Shown: one piece after another, positions 44,175-55,922 of the stretch
How the letters are laid out: the number at the start of each line of letters is the position of its first letter
Numbering within the stretch: the stretch's first letter is position 1
Assembly (NCBI GenBank): GCA_029959085.1
Contig: JARWIR010000008.1
Coordinates: forward strand, 9,362,001 to 9,426,000
DNA length: 64,000 nt
Direction: 5' to 3'
Origin: Nemophila menziesii
Taxonomy: Eukaryota; Streptophyta; Magnoliopsida; Boraginales; Hydrophyllaceae
Program-made: the position numbers and the translations under genes
The notes under the pieces: model-generated
Seen by the model: the letters and a program-made list of their open reading frames with translations, nothing else
What the model was told of the DNA's origin: nothing
The model's database searches: none

Positions 44175-45206
44175 TAGGGATGGCAATTGTTTGGGATTTT
44201 TGCCAAAATAGTAAAAACCATAATCGTAATCGTTTATTTTATTAAAAACTATAATCTAACGGTTTCAACTACCAGTTACATTGTTCAAAATCATAACCAT
44301 ATCATTTACTTTCGGGGTTTTAAATGGTTTTGAGCTTTTAACCATAACAAAATAATAATTTTATAAATATACATAAAATAAATAAAATAAGACCACAAAT
44401 ATATGAAAAAATCTCCATATATCTCCAAGGTGTATACAAATTTGTGTTGGTCTTTGATTTTTGTTTAAGACTACGTTACAAGGTAATATAACAATACATT
44501 ACGAATTCCTAACTGCAAAAACTAGGGCACCAATAGATCTTGTCACACCTCTCCTCTGGCCCTCCGCCTAACGAATCGCGCGGTTCGGTCTCGTATTCCA
44601 TTAAGGTATCGCATAATATGTTTGAAGTGCATGTCCCCATGCACTTCGGCGATCTGCCTTTTCCGCTTCGCGAATGGTCTGAAAAGCCACCATGTTACTG
44701 ACGGCGACCTTATACCATGAATGCTATCAAGGTTATTCGAACATATAATTGTTTTATTACCATTCTCATGTAGACACGTCATCGTTGTTTCGAGAACCGC
44801 GATTGCTTCTCCTTCGCCAGCTGTTTCGACTAAAACTGGTTTAGATAAAACGGACATGTGTCGTAATGCCGTATCCTTTCTTATGATTTCGATACAACTT
44901 GGTCCATCCTATTAATGAAAGAAACATCACATTTGATTAAATTGAATATTTATAATTTAGTTGGTTAATTCTAATATTTGGATTTGGTTTTAGAATTCAA
45001 TATACTATTTTACCTAGATTATTATAGAATTTAAAAATATATATAATAACAAACGATTTTTGGTTATTCGGTGACCTAACAGTTTTAACCATCTGTTACA
45101 CTTTTCTAAACTATATCTACTGATTCCAACCATGGTTATATACTTCGATTTTAATGAGTTTGATTATCATCAATTTCGGTTTAAACCGTAACCATTGTCA
45201 TCCCTA
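44175..45206. mobile_element. hAT-like element with captured RNase H-type fragment
   Basis: 1032 bp with termini TAGGGATGGCAATTG (left) and TAGGGATGACAATGG (right, read inward), 13 of 15 matching. Subterminal regions are AT-rich with ACCATAA/AACCGT words. The centre holds a more GC-balanced coding-like segment (44543-44940). I see no target duplication, so the boundary or age is uncertain. No transposase is present. Confidence 0.6.
44543..44940 (-). pseudogene. RNase H-like (RVT_3 type) fragment inside the hAT-like element
   Basis: The open part is 104 codons (44857-44543), and the same frame is readable upstream as GPSCIEIIRKDTALRH. VETAGEGEAIAVLETTMTC fits the helix that follows the conserved AEA motif, IICSNNLDSIHGI fits the (S/C)D-x2 strand with the Asp replaced by Asn, and FKHIMRYLNG fits the C-terminal H-x-x-R-x-x-N motif. 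The family is the RNase H domain of plant LINEs and related host proteins. It has probably been captured. Confidence 0.5.
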
Positions 45207-45454
45207 ATAAATAGTTCAATCTAATCCAAACCAACCCATCAGAAAAATATAAAGAAAAAATTACTTTGGTTAGAGTCTGAACACGCGTAAAAAGAAGAAG
45301 GTAGAATTATATATTTCAAGTCCAGATTTTTTGTATTGGTCATATTATTTGTGTTTAATTGATCTACTTTAAGTATATTAGGATGTAAATATTATTCAAA
45401 TAAATGTATTAGTAATATATATTTAATATAAAGTACTATAAAAATTGGCTAGGT

Positions 45455-45535
45455 AAAAACTACCTAAATTTTGATTAGGTGGCCGCCTAGCCATCTAGGC
45501 GTTCGAAGGTGGTCGACGTCTTAGTAGCACATAGT
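45455..45535. mobile_element. Fragment of the GGCGCC-rich MITE family
   Basis: GGCCGCCTAGCC, CTAGGCGTTCGAAGGTGGTCGACG is the reverse of the GGTCGACCACCTTCGAGCGCC block at 54743-54763 in the complete copy. Only one side is recognisable here. Confidence 0.5.
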
Positions 45536-45595
45536 TCTTTTTTAACCATGTTGGTACCATATATCTGTTATTCTAATTAAATATCTAAAATTTAT

Positions 45596-45850
45596 TATCC
45601 CCCCTTCCCTTACAAATTATGTCCAATTAACTTTTTATACATATAAAAAGATATAATAGTACCCACTATTACTAAAATACTATCATAAAGTGTCTTGATA
45701 TCTAAATATGCATTAGAAATATAAATGTAAATATTTAATAAAGTTAATAATGGAAGAAACTGAGAAAAAGTGTCTTATAATTTTAAGTGGACAATAAATT
45801 TAGAACACTAATTTTAGTAAATGAACATTATTTGTGGAACTGAGGAAATA
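45596..45850. mobile_element. Degenerate Stowaway-like MITE
   Basis: The left end CCCCCCTTCCCTTACAAATT and the right end read inward (TTTCCTCAGTTCCACAAATA) match in outline, with TA-rich flanks. The interior is AT-rich. Boundaries are good to a few bases only. Confidence 0.5.
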
Positions 45851-46089
45851 ATAGATATAAGATGTAACAATTTTTTTGGTCTAACTTAAAATGTTTATTA
45901 AGTAAAAGACAAAGTCACGTTAAAAGTATCACATTAGCCTATACAAATTATTGTTAACAAACCCAAATAAAACTGGTAACAGATCCGAGATAAATTCTCC
46001 TAATAAAGTGTAAGTAGGAATAGTTTGGAACTCTAAATAAGAATGTCTTTCCATTCATTTATAGATCTGTGAACATGAAATATGGATGT

Positions 46090-46400
46090 GTTCAAATGTA
46101 TTCGAAAAATTACATACCATAAACTGCATCAAGAAATCAGTGTGAATGAACACATTTTCCTAGCAATTAGCTTCAACAAATTTACAAGCTTCCAAAGTCT
46201 TTATTGCTTCTTCTTTCGGTGGTAAATTACACCAAACATTTTGTGTATGAGCTTTGATGTATGTACCGTCTGGGTCCATCTGAACTATTACAATACTAGT
46301 ATGATCATTGTCTAACTTAAAGAAAGTATCACTACTAATATAATTATGGTTATGATCAAGAGAATCTGTAACTTGCCTAATAATAACTCCTGTTGAAATT
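46090..46400 (-). pseudogene. RNase H-like (RVT_3 type) fragment
   Basis: On the minus strand IVIVQMDPDGTYIKAHTQ then PPKEEAIKTLEACKFVEAN, a stop, and ENVFIHTDFLMQFM. This is the order of an RNase H fold of the plant LINE/host type: a strand with D-x-D-G, a helix after PxxEA, then an (I)xTD strand. One in-frame stop (TAG) breaks it. It is not the same copy as 44543-44940. Confidence 0.45.
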
Positions 46401-46422
46401 TGCTAGTTGGGAAGTAGAATAT

Positions 46423-47819
46423 TGATGTTCATCTTTTTTCTTATAATGTAATACTTTTGATACATCATTTTGGGTTCTATTCTGATTAAAGGATATGATT
46501 TATCACTTGATTTAGCATAATTTGAAGTCTTAGATATTATATGAGATTATCGTGTTCTAGAGTAATTTGAGGCAGTTTATGTTATGATTGTGTAGCTCTT
46601 GAAACATGGAGTATCAAGGGATACAAATGACAAGATAAGAAGTCAAAAAGCTAAGGAATTACCCAAGATGAGTAGAAAAGAGATCGAGACAAGCCAAGAA
46701 GTCAAAAATATCATTAGAAGTCAAATAACACTAGAAAAACAAATTTGTCAACTTAGAAAAATCAAAACAAATAATTGGTAAGGATTCAGATCGTGTTCTT
46801 TGCACACAAGATAGCTCTTGGAGTATAGTATGCATGAGAAGAATCGAATATCAATTCCGGGTTGAGACCAGGAAGTTATGGATACTTTGGAAAGATGAAT
46901 TGAAAAATTCGAATTTAGCGAAGAAGTACACCGATCACTCTTGACCAATTTCCTAAGCCTAGGACTTACACCTCTGAATTTCCAAGTATATATTAGTAGG
47001 TATACATCTTTTTAGACACACATTACTTAATATTAACTTATGGAGAAAGAGAGGAGCAAGAATAGCAAGGAAAAGAACACACTCTCTATCTTTTGTTATT
47101 CTTCTTCTTTAAAACTCCATATTATTTCTTTCATTCTTATTTCCATTATGAATAAACATATATTAGCTAGAGATAGCATATGTATGAACCCTAGTTATGA
47201 TTTGGGTATTTGGTATGATATTTGGGATTATTTTATAACTTAAACAATTTGTAGAATCATTGATTTTTAAAATTATGATGCTTATTTAGAATTGGGAGAT
47301 CAAAGCTAGTTGGATAATCAATATAAGGTTCGAACTTTAGGCATTAGATAATTCTATAGGATCGCTCGGGAGAGATTCCTAAGATTATATAACAACATCT
47401 ATTTACCTATGAGGGACTTAGAGTGACTTTAGAATCCCGGTTAACAACTGAGTGCTTCTTTTTTACCTTAGATCATGAACAATCCCTTGTCATACTAGTG
47501 GTAAATACAAAATATTAAGATATATCTCTCCATGTTTTCTCCTTATTTATATTTTAGTCCTTTAAATTTTACCTTAGTTATAGTTTAAATTCATTTTAAT
47601 TGCTTTATTTAGTCTTTACATAATTTAATTATTGAAAAGAAAATAAAAACGTTATATTTAAATTCTTGTTTTTCCTCAACAAACATGCTGAGGTAGACTA
47701 AACGTACATGTTTGACTTTATATTCCTGTTATACTCCTATTATGACTTGGGCCGACTCGTACAGTTGCGAGTAGTATTTTTCTGGGTGTTTATTTTTATA
47801 TCACACCTCCAAGGAAACA
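46423..47819 (+). repeat. Element D 5' LTR
   Basis: Starts TGATGTTCATC and ends TATCACACCTCCAAGGAAACA, matching the TTATCACACCTTTGCC end of element C's LTR. Words shared with other LTRs here are GTGTAGCTCTTG, AAGATAAGAAGTCAA and TTTAGAATCCCGGTTAA (element C TTTAGAATCCTGGTTAA). The ORF at 46599-46781 is LTR sequence. Confidence 0.6.
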
Positions 47820-47827
47820 CAAGTATA

Positions 47828-47845
47828 TGGCACCATTACCGGAGA
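47828..47845 (+). other. Element D primer binding site
   Basis: TGGCACCATTACCGGAGA, a mutated form of the Athila site TGGCGCCGTTGCCGGGGA, 8 nt after the LTR. Confidence 0.6.
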
Positions 47846-48019
47846 ATATTTTGATAATTGTAGTTTTAGTTTTACTTTTGATTTTTGTTATTAGGTTTTA
47901 CGCTCGTTCTTTGCTTTGTTAGTCACAGGTTCTATACTTAGTGCATGCTCTCAAATTCAGAGAGGTTATTTAGAACTCAAAGGAGGTAAGAAAAGGAAAG
48001 AAGAGAGAAAGAGGAAATA

Positions 48020-49900
48020 CGTGAGATGGATCAACAAAAAATCTTGAATGCTAGTGGTAACCCCTCCATATCACTAGGGGTTGCACCAATTATTCAATAA
48101 TAAATCGACGATCAAAATATCGAGAGGGGACTTCATAACAATCAGATTCCACCAATAAATCCAGTACCCATGTAGGTCAACCACCCCTCAGATCTAACTT
48201 GCAACAAGGACTTGGAGACGTGAATGGTTTAATGGAATGCCTCCAAAAATAATCTAACGCGAGATCAAGTCCAATGGGGACAAGAGTAATGGTTCATCCA
48301 GCCATTGGGGAGAGTGTTCCATTTTCGATTGTAAGCTCTTCGGATCCGTCCATCAACTATTCAGTTTGGGAGGTTCAAGCTGGAAGAGGGTATACTAAAC
48401 TAGTCCACTAGCTTTGGAAACTACGATGGTGTTGTGCATGAAGCTTTCGTACGTGTATTTCAAAAATTTATGTAGATAAATGATACCTTTGTCACATAAG
48501 GCGTTACAATGGAATATATGTACCTCATGATATTCCCCTTTTTCGTGATTAGAGGCGTGAGTGAATGGCGAGACCCCCAACTATCCAATCTTATCACGAT
48601 GTGGTATTAACTCCAAACTACTTTTTTTGATAAATTCTAAACTCATAGCATGAGGGTGAAGGAAAAAATGGACTTAGACACATTCAAGAAAGATCAAGGA
48701 GAGTATTTAGGTGCAACTTGAACGAGTTTCCAAACTAGTTTGAAGAAGTTCTCACTTTATTGGTATAATTAATAGATGATGTTGGCCATCTACTAGTGAA
48801 TCCTTGATCTGAAATGTTAAGAGAAGCTAAATGATATATGTAGATTTGGTTTATAGTTTTGCATCCTAAAAAATCCTTAGGGATCATAGATTGAATCATC
48901 AACAACAAGGTGAGTTGGAAATCGTCTGGAGATCCTATCCACCAATCTCAAAAAAGATACTTCGTGTTTAGATATTGAGACGACATCGAGTGTAAAGCTA
49001 TACACAAAAGAATTAAATAAAATATTTGACTTTGAATATCAACCAGGGCACGCAAGACAATATGGATGTAATACAAGAGTTTTATGTATGTCCGAGTTGT
49101 GGTTTACGAGATCTAGTTAATAATTCTAAAGAAACCGTGAGTTGGGTATGTGTGGGAACTACCAACATGGTAATTGTATCACCTAGGTTTTCAATGGTGT
49201 CATCCAAACATAGCCATAAATTAAAGGAAAACTTATCAAGGTAATCCGTAGCAATGCACTCAAGGAACCAACCATCAACAAATTATACAAAATCTGTACT
49301 CAAGTTGACAAGGCTATGAGCATCAAGCTTCTCAAAACCCATGAATATTCATACAAAGTTAATCTATCATATAATGCACTCCTAACTTATCCATAATAAG
49401 GCTCAAATGAGTAGGAGAAAACTTTTAATAAATTTGTGCTAATGACGAGTGAGAAAATGAAGAGAACCAGTGTGACGCTAAATTCCCACGAGGTGAAATT
49501 GGAAACATTGCAACAACATATGCTTTTTATCACTGAATCTCTTCATCAAATAACTCAAGGTACGAATAATTATGTAAAGTTACTTCAGAATGGAGATGAC
49601 AATGATGGTTATGAATCGTGGAAGGCTATCAGTCTTTCGAGTGTAAAGGTTGTAGCACTACCATCGGTTGTGTCTTGTAAAGTAAAGAACACGAATGAAA
49701 AAAAAAAACTCTCAAGATGAATCTAAATGAGGGGAAAGTTGAAGATAGGGTTGAAGACGTGAAAAGGAAGTGTTCGAGAAGCAAGTAAAAGCACCAAATA
49801 TGCAAGAAAACCCGAGAGTTGAACCTCCACTACAAGGAAGTCGACCACACCGCCTTTTCCATCAAGGGTATCCAGCAAGAGTGATGCTTTCTAGTACAAC
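48020..49900 (+). pseudogene. gag: Element D gag, heavily decayed
   Basis: Begins near ATGGATCAACAA (48026). Gag core words are readable across stops, near 48440-48600: FVRVFQKFM, MEYMYLMIFPFF, GVSEWRDPQ. Two short frames further on (49026-49244 and 49436-49720) contain CPSCGLRD, possibly a zinc-knuckle trace, and a helical stretch (SHEVKLETLQQHMLFITESL). Nothing intact. Confidence 0.5.
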
Positions 49901-50006
49901 AAATTCATCGAGACGGTAATCTAACTAAAATTAAATATTTATTTTCTCGAAGCCATCAAGTGAATACCTGATATCTGAGATTTTTCAAGGCGTCCAATAA
50001 GATAAA

Positions 50007-50495
50007 TGATTCATCCATTTATGTGACAGAATAATCTAGTCACGAAACATCGTTTCTTACTTTGTTTTGGAGATTTTTTACTTTTAGAAATATTTAGGTG
50101 TAATTTATGTGTTAAGTGTGAAGCTCTTAGGTAATAGGATGATATGAGATGACAAAGAATGGATAAGAAGTCAAGAAAAGGAGATTAACTGGAAAGCAAC
50201 AGTTAAAGGACAAATAAGTCATTTTTAGAAATGCAAGAGTTGTCAAAAAAAATTAGAAGCTTAATTGTTTTAAATGCCACGTGATACTGACAAAGATTTT
50301 GGAGGAGCCTTTATATATCCAGACAGGACTCTGAGTAGGTACACATGACCGCTGACAAATTATCATTTGGATTTGTAACAAAGAAGTTATTAATGTTGCG
50401 GCTAGCATGACTCGAACTAGCCCACTCTTGGGAAGTAAACGTTTTTGAGTTGGAGTAGGTCATTTAAACCTAGTCCATGACCCATAAAACATACA

Positions 50496-50539
<44 letters not shown>

Positions 50540-51250
50540 TATTTGACATTAGAAACAGGTCTTTGCCAACCCTAGTTAAGTATAAGTCGACAAAGGAGGA
50601 AGACAACAGAAGTTGGAGCTTCACATCAACAATTATGCGTCATTCTGCCGCTACCATTAGGGTAACTGTATTAGATTCTTAGATTAACTATATTTCTTAT
50701 CTTTAAACTCTTTATTTTTATTTATGTAATTATGAACTAATTTTCCCATAGTCTGGGGTTGCACTTTGTATAAACCCTACATTATATTTTTTTGTTTTAA
50801 TGCTATTTGGGAATTCGTTTTAAATTATTTGAGATTGGCTTTATAACTATATTATAAATGGTTTTTATGGAGAGTATATATACCTATACTATGTAAAAAG
50901 CTTTAATATTTACACTACGATTAAATTCCATTTTGTATGTAATTAACAGGTTTACACTAAAAACATATTGAAGAGCTTTCCATTAATAGATATGATCAAG
51001 AAACAAAATATGGCAATAATCGTGCATACTCTCATAAACATCATTTTCTTCAATCTCATCTCGTGATTCAAGTTGGTTTGGGAGAAAATATTGATAATTT
51101 CCAAGTAAAATTAGTCTGTCTAGATCCAAATCATTCTGGAAAAAAAAAACAAATATCTGAAATTAAACAAAAACTAAAATCACACCATTAAAACAGAAAA
51201 CCGACAAAGTAAAAAAAGGCTTACATTTGATATATTTTTCTCAAAATAAA
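50007..51250 (+). repeat. Second LTR-like segment of element D
   Basis: Starts TGATTCATCCATTTATG, with AAACATCGTTTC and GTGTGAAGCTCTTAGG after it, paralleling the start of element E's LTRs. The right boundary is not defined. It contains the (AT)n tract at 50501-50536. Confidence 0.45.
50501..50536. repeat. (AT)18 microsatellite
   Basis: 36 bp of uninterrupted AT dinucleotides inside the element D LTR-like segment. Confidence 0.95.
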
Positions 51251-51258
51251 TATCAGAT

Positions 51259-52010
51259 TGATGTCTCCCTATTTATGATGATTTAATCTTAGTTGGACAC
51301 ATCGTTTTTAGTGTTTTAGAAGTCTAAATACTCGATTTTCATATGTAGCGCACTTTCCTATTTCTTGTCTTGATTTAATGATTTATTATTTTAGAGCATA
51401 TTTGGTTTAATTGTTTGTTAATTGTGAAGCTTTAAAGATATATGTGGTGATTAATTAGATGCCAAATCAATTATAAGAGATAAAGGAAAGAAGATATGCA
51501 TGAAAATTGGAGATAATAAAGAAAAGATAAGATATGGAAAGATAAAGTTGCCAAATAAATCTGAATTCCAGCACCCACGACCATAGAAGTGATCATAACT
51601 CAAGATTGGATGGAATTTGGAATAATGGTCTGATTAAAAGTTATAGAGTTTTCCGAAACGATCAGTTTTGACATATGGAACGCATCAAACGCGTAGGAAC
51701 CAAAGAAGTTATGGCCAAAACAAAACAGCGGCAGATTATTACCTTTTCTATATTTTAGGGTTACGAATTTGAGTTGGGCTTGGAGTCCAAGTTACTTGTC
51801 TTCCACTCCAATAAAACGAATTAGGTCTTCTAAACACCTATAAATACACCCTTAAACCTTTGTAAAGTCATCCTTAACTCTCATAAATTAGTCCTTAAGT
51901 TTTATATCATTAGAGTTATTGAAGAGAGTAAGATGACATCTTTGTATCATTCTTTTAGTTTATTTCTTTCAAGTATGAAATAATTTTCCCATAGCTTGGG
52001 TTTTGTATGA
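51259..52010 (+). repeat. Element E 5' LTR, truncated
   Basis: TGATGTCTCCC start, then words shared with element C's LTR (GCACTTTCCTATTT, GTGAAGCTTTAAAGATA, ACCTATAAATACACCCTTAAACC). TATAAATA is at 51839-51846. It breaks into internal sequence near 52010. Confidence 0.7.
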
Positions 52011-53263
52011 TTTCAGTAGTATTTACATGAAAACACACATTAATAGTAAAGAAATAATTAGTGAGCAATACGGTAGAAGTATATTCGATCTTAGAGAGCC
52101 TTGAGGGGTGTGTAGACCGTGAGATCCGAGCTAGTTGATAAACCTATTTAATGAATGTGCTAGAGGTGAGAAAGTAAAGAAATTGCATAGCTTAGAAAGT
52201 GATTAAGGCCGTTCTTTGAGAAGCCCCTTGTTGTTTATTAGCTTGTCGTCCATTTATTATGTTTATATCCTTCTCAGGCCCTTCTAGCCTTTCTAAAGCT
52301 TTTTTATTAGCCACAAAACCCATACCCTGTAGATTTTAGGACTTTTCCATATGAATCGCACTCGACTCGTGATGCTTAGACAGACTTTTTAGAGCTTGAG
52401 TTTGGGGTGGTGGTTTCACATTATGGGAAAAATTATTGGGTTGGGTATATTTGAGCTTATTATATATTTGTGATCTATGTTGATGATGATTCGATGTTTT
52501 ATATTGTAACCCTTTGTCGGGTTAAAAGAAAAAAGAAAAGTGCTGAAAAGAAAAGAAAAGTGTGAAAAGTGGTATGATATCTCACATCTAAAAGAGAGTC
52601 ATAGCGAGCTTACAAAAGAAAAATTGGTTTGAAAAGATTGAATATGATTTGGATCGGCGAAGTATAATTTCTTATGTGATCATCTTAAAGCTTTATTATT
52701 GGGTTATTGGAGATTCTAATTAGTGCATCAAATCATTGAGTTGTGTGAGAACGTTTTAAGAAAGTAACTCAAGCTCTAGGGAGATTCGTTGATGGCTAGT
52801 GAGGAGAGAGCCAAAAGCTCACTTTTCATTATCCAAATATACAGATCATACCGTCCCTAAGCCAACATTACAACCTTAAAAGAACTTTTGATTTTTTTCT
52901 ATGTGATTCAGTAATAATTGAACCAATATAGAGTAGTAAAATGGATCATTAGATACTGTTTAGGCTCGATGAACAATCTATAGTCTCCATGTTAAACTAA
53001 GTGAAGAATCTCTCCTTCGTGCATTACAAAGCTAACTTGATCTTGAATTTGAACTGTGTTGATTGTTTGTATGGTAAGTGTATAGGTAATTTAGTTTGTA
53101 GATATTGTTACACAAAACTTGCTAAGTAGTTTCTTTAGGATAATTACACAAATTCTTCTATCTTCTTTCATTTGTGCAAATTGACTTAGGTGTATTTTTA
53201 GGGACTACCCTATGTTCTTATTCTTTATTGTATCGGGACGGTACAACTTTGAGTTGGGAGTCT
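52011..53263 (+). other. Element E 3' noncoding region with stem-loop and PPT
   Basis: Contains GAGTTTGGGGTGGTGG (52399-52414), GTAACCCTTTG (52506-52516), GAGGAGAGAGCCAAAAGCTC (52801-52820) and, before the LTR, TTGTATCG-GGA-CGGTACAA (53228-53246; 8 pairs with one G-U), then CTTTGAGTTGGGAGTCT. No ORF. Confidence 0.7.
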
Positions 53264-54530
53264 TGATGTCTCCATATTTTTGAAATTAATCCACTCATGA
53301 GACATCATTTTAGCTGTATTACGTTAATTGTTAAGGGATTTTCCCCATTATTAGATAAATTCTTAATTCATGCCTCATTACTTTTGTAAGATTTTTAGTA
53401 TAATTTTTGTGTAAGTGTGGAACTCTTAGGTTAAAGGAATTAATTATATGAGAAATACATGCCAAGGAGTTAAGTATAGAAGATCCAAGATAAAATATAG
53501 AGTTAAAAAGAAACAAAGTTAAATTAGGAAAGGAAAAGTTGTCAAATAAATCTGTTAAAGCTGTAAAGTCATCCAGTGTTTTGAATACTGCAGAATATAT
53601 ATTACGAATCTGGAGAAGTACTTTTACAAGCATACATAGCTTTGAATTTCGATTGTTTCCATATAAATTACACTGAGATCCAATAAGTAATGGAGAAATA
53701 TGACCAAATCAATCTGCAGTGTTTATCTTGTCTTATATTTTAGGAAACGAATTTGAATTGGACTTGGACTCCAATAACTTGACTTGCACTCCAAGATTTT
53801 GACCTATGGTTATCTATCACCTATAAATACATCTAGTTATCATTGTAACTATGTCTTTGCTTAATCATTGTCCCTTAGTATCAAATAGCAACATCAGGCT
53901 AAGCAAGCTGACAAGTATGTATCTATCTTTAGTTTATCTCTATCTAGCATGAACTAATTCTACCATAGCTTTTTACACATGTATAATTTTTGAATTCTAT
54001 TTCTTATATTTTATGTTATTTGGGATTAACCTTTAAATTTATTAAGATTATTATCTATTTCATATATTTGTTTTATGTGCTTTGATTTAATGAATGTAGT
54101 CCATTCTAGTGCACGAGTACATGATTACCTCATTAGCAGTTGAATGGTCATCCGGAAGGGGTGTTCAATTGTAGAAACACCACATAAACGTATAGTGTGC
54201 GGTAGTGATCCTGACGGGTTTGCCTAACTAGATAGTCACAAGGGTTTGAGATTAACCACTGATCATTGCGCAGGGTCCCCTGAGCCAAGTCCCCTGGTAA
54301 TTGTTAGGTTACCACCTAAGTCCACCCTGACAGGGTTTAGGAGGAATATAGAATCCTGACTACTTCTCTCTAAGATCTTTAATCACCCTTATAATTGGAA
54401 TATAGATTTATAAGGATAAGTGCATACTATCAAACCTAAGATATATCTCTCATCTCCTTTCTATTTGATTTTATTTATCTACATTAGTAGTTAATTAATA
54501 TTCTCTTTATCGTAAATAACTAGAGGATAT
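53264..54530 (+). repeat. Element E 3' LTR
   Basis: Starts TGATGTCTCCAT, with TATAAATA at 53822-53829. The segment CCTAACTAGATAGTCACAAG (54223-54242) is the reverse of sequence in element A's 5' LTR (about 30046-30065). The 3' end is not clear. The minus frame 53331-53633 is LTR. Confidence 0.6.
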
Positions 54531-54700
54531 CTTTTGGTTTCAAGACCTCCCACTTTACCATCTTTATTGGGGAAATTATTGTGTAATATGAAGCGTCATA
54601 TATATCCTATATATATGACATTCACTCATTTGTATGTGAGACAAGTTAGAATGAAATAAACAAGCTTATCTTTTACTCCTTTTGTTTTTCGTATCTCAGT

Positions 54701-55069
54701 CAGTGTTCTAAAAGACGCTAGGTGCAAGGCGCTAGGCGGGCGGTCGACCACCTTCGAGCGCCTAGGGGACTAAGCGGGCACCTAGGCGGAGCCTAGGCGT
54801 TTTCTTGCTAGGCGGTTTCATTATTTATTTAAATATTATTTTAGGTTTATATAATTTTTAAAATAAAGTTATATAATTTTTTGTGTTAAAAAAAAAATTG
54901 TATCAAAAAATAGATTTTTTTTTAGCTTCAGACCGCTTAGGCGCCGCCTAAATCCACCTAGGTCCGCCTAAGACCTTCTGGGACCGCCTGGAGGCCTCCT
55001 GGGCCAATTCTGGAAGTTACACTACCTTCTAGCTCTTAGGCGCCGCCTAGGCCGATTTTTAGAACATGG
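54701..55069. mobile_element. MITE with GGCGCC-rich ends
   Basis: 369 bp. The ends CAGTGTTCTAAAA and CCATGTTCTAAAA (read inward) form inverted repeats, and TCTCAGT flanks both sides (54694-54700 and 55070-55076; 7 bp, or 8 with one mismatch). The outer arms are full of CTAGGCG and GGCGCCGCC words and the centre is AT-rich. A 7-8-bp duplication suggests the hAT group. Confidence 0.75.
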
Positions 55070-55912
55070 TCTCAGTTAAAAACACGTTATCAGCACGATG
55101 CTCTACCTATTAAAATAAAATAATTTTTATTTTATTATATAGATCTAGATTGAGATAACAAATAAATGAGATTCTTCCGTGTTGTTCGAATTCTAAATAT
55201 GTCGATGGTAAGCAGATGAGGCTAAATAGCAACAGATTAGTTCACAAATAATTTTCTACTTCCAATCTCTATTTTTCTAATTTTTCTAAGCCTCCTAATT
55301 TTCTATCATCCTATAATTTTATGTCTTATTTGACATTTAAGTTTGGTTTTACTTTGGAAGGTTTGAGTGGTATATTTGCAGGTTAAAAGGTGCAAATTAT
55401 GGCGTTTTTTATTGTGTATATATTGATAATGAGGTTTGATATCATCTTGCATGGTTGTGATTATGTAATCACTTCCAAGAGTCTTATTCTAGAGAACTTA
55501 ATGTAATAGTTTAAAAGGGTTGTTGGGATTTCCATAGTGGTTTTATTTATGAATTTAGTGAATTGATCTTACTCTTCATGAGCAACCCACGTTGCCCATC
55601 GAAGAAAAGGAAAATTGATGGACTTTGCACTTGAAAAATAACTCTTTGGATTAAAGGTAAAATTATAGGTTTATATGATTTCTATTTTATATGTGTATTA
55701 ATATAAGTTATAAAATATAGGCCCGCAGCTTAGAGAATAAAATATATGTCTGAAACATAAAAATAATAATATATGCATGAAGTATAAATAAAATAATTTT
55801 TAGTTCAAAATCTAATATTATAGGCACGAATCCTAAAAAATAAAATATATGCCTGAAGCATAAAAAGAATTATTCAAAATCTAAAGTTATAAGGCCGGAA
55901 GCACAATATTAA
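55070..55912 (+). other. Degenerate retroelement-like sequence
   Basis: AACACGTTATCAGCACGATG (55081-55100) resembles the sequence after the 5' LTR in some plant copia elements, and the preceding GTTTTTCGTATCTCA could be an LTR end split from it by the MITE. No frame is open. Repeated ATGCCTGAAGCATAA-like words (55735-55905) recur at 57793. Confidence 0.35.
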
Positions 55913-55922
55913 TTATAACTGA

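Larger units (their letters stand above)
46423..51258 (+). mobile_element. Element D: old Athila-type element
   Basis: Plus strand. A 5' LTR (46423-47819) is followed by an Athila-type PBS (47828-47845) and degenerate gag (48020-49900). A second LTR-like segment starts at 50007. No pol is visible, so most of the element is deleted. The assignment rests on the PBS, Gag words and LTR words shared with element E. Confidence 0.6.
51259..54530 (+). mobile_element. Element E: internally deleted Athila-type element
   Basis: The 5' LTR piece (51259 to about 52010) joins directly to 3' noncoding sequence (52011-53263), followed by a PPT and the start of a 3' LTR at 53264. gag and pol are absent. The internal part is homologous to element C 25745-27060, block for block. 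It is likely the product of a large internal deletion that also removed the end of the 5' LTR. Confidence 0.7.

Noticed and set aside
50501..50536. AT tract as a regulatory element or origin
   Set aside because: A plain dinucleotide microsatellite inside an old LTR.
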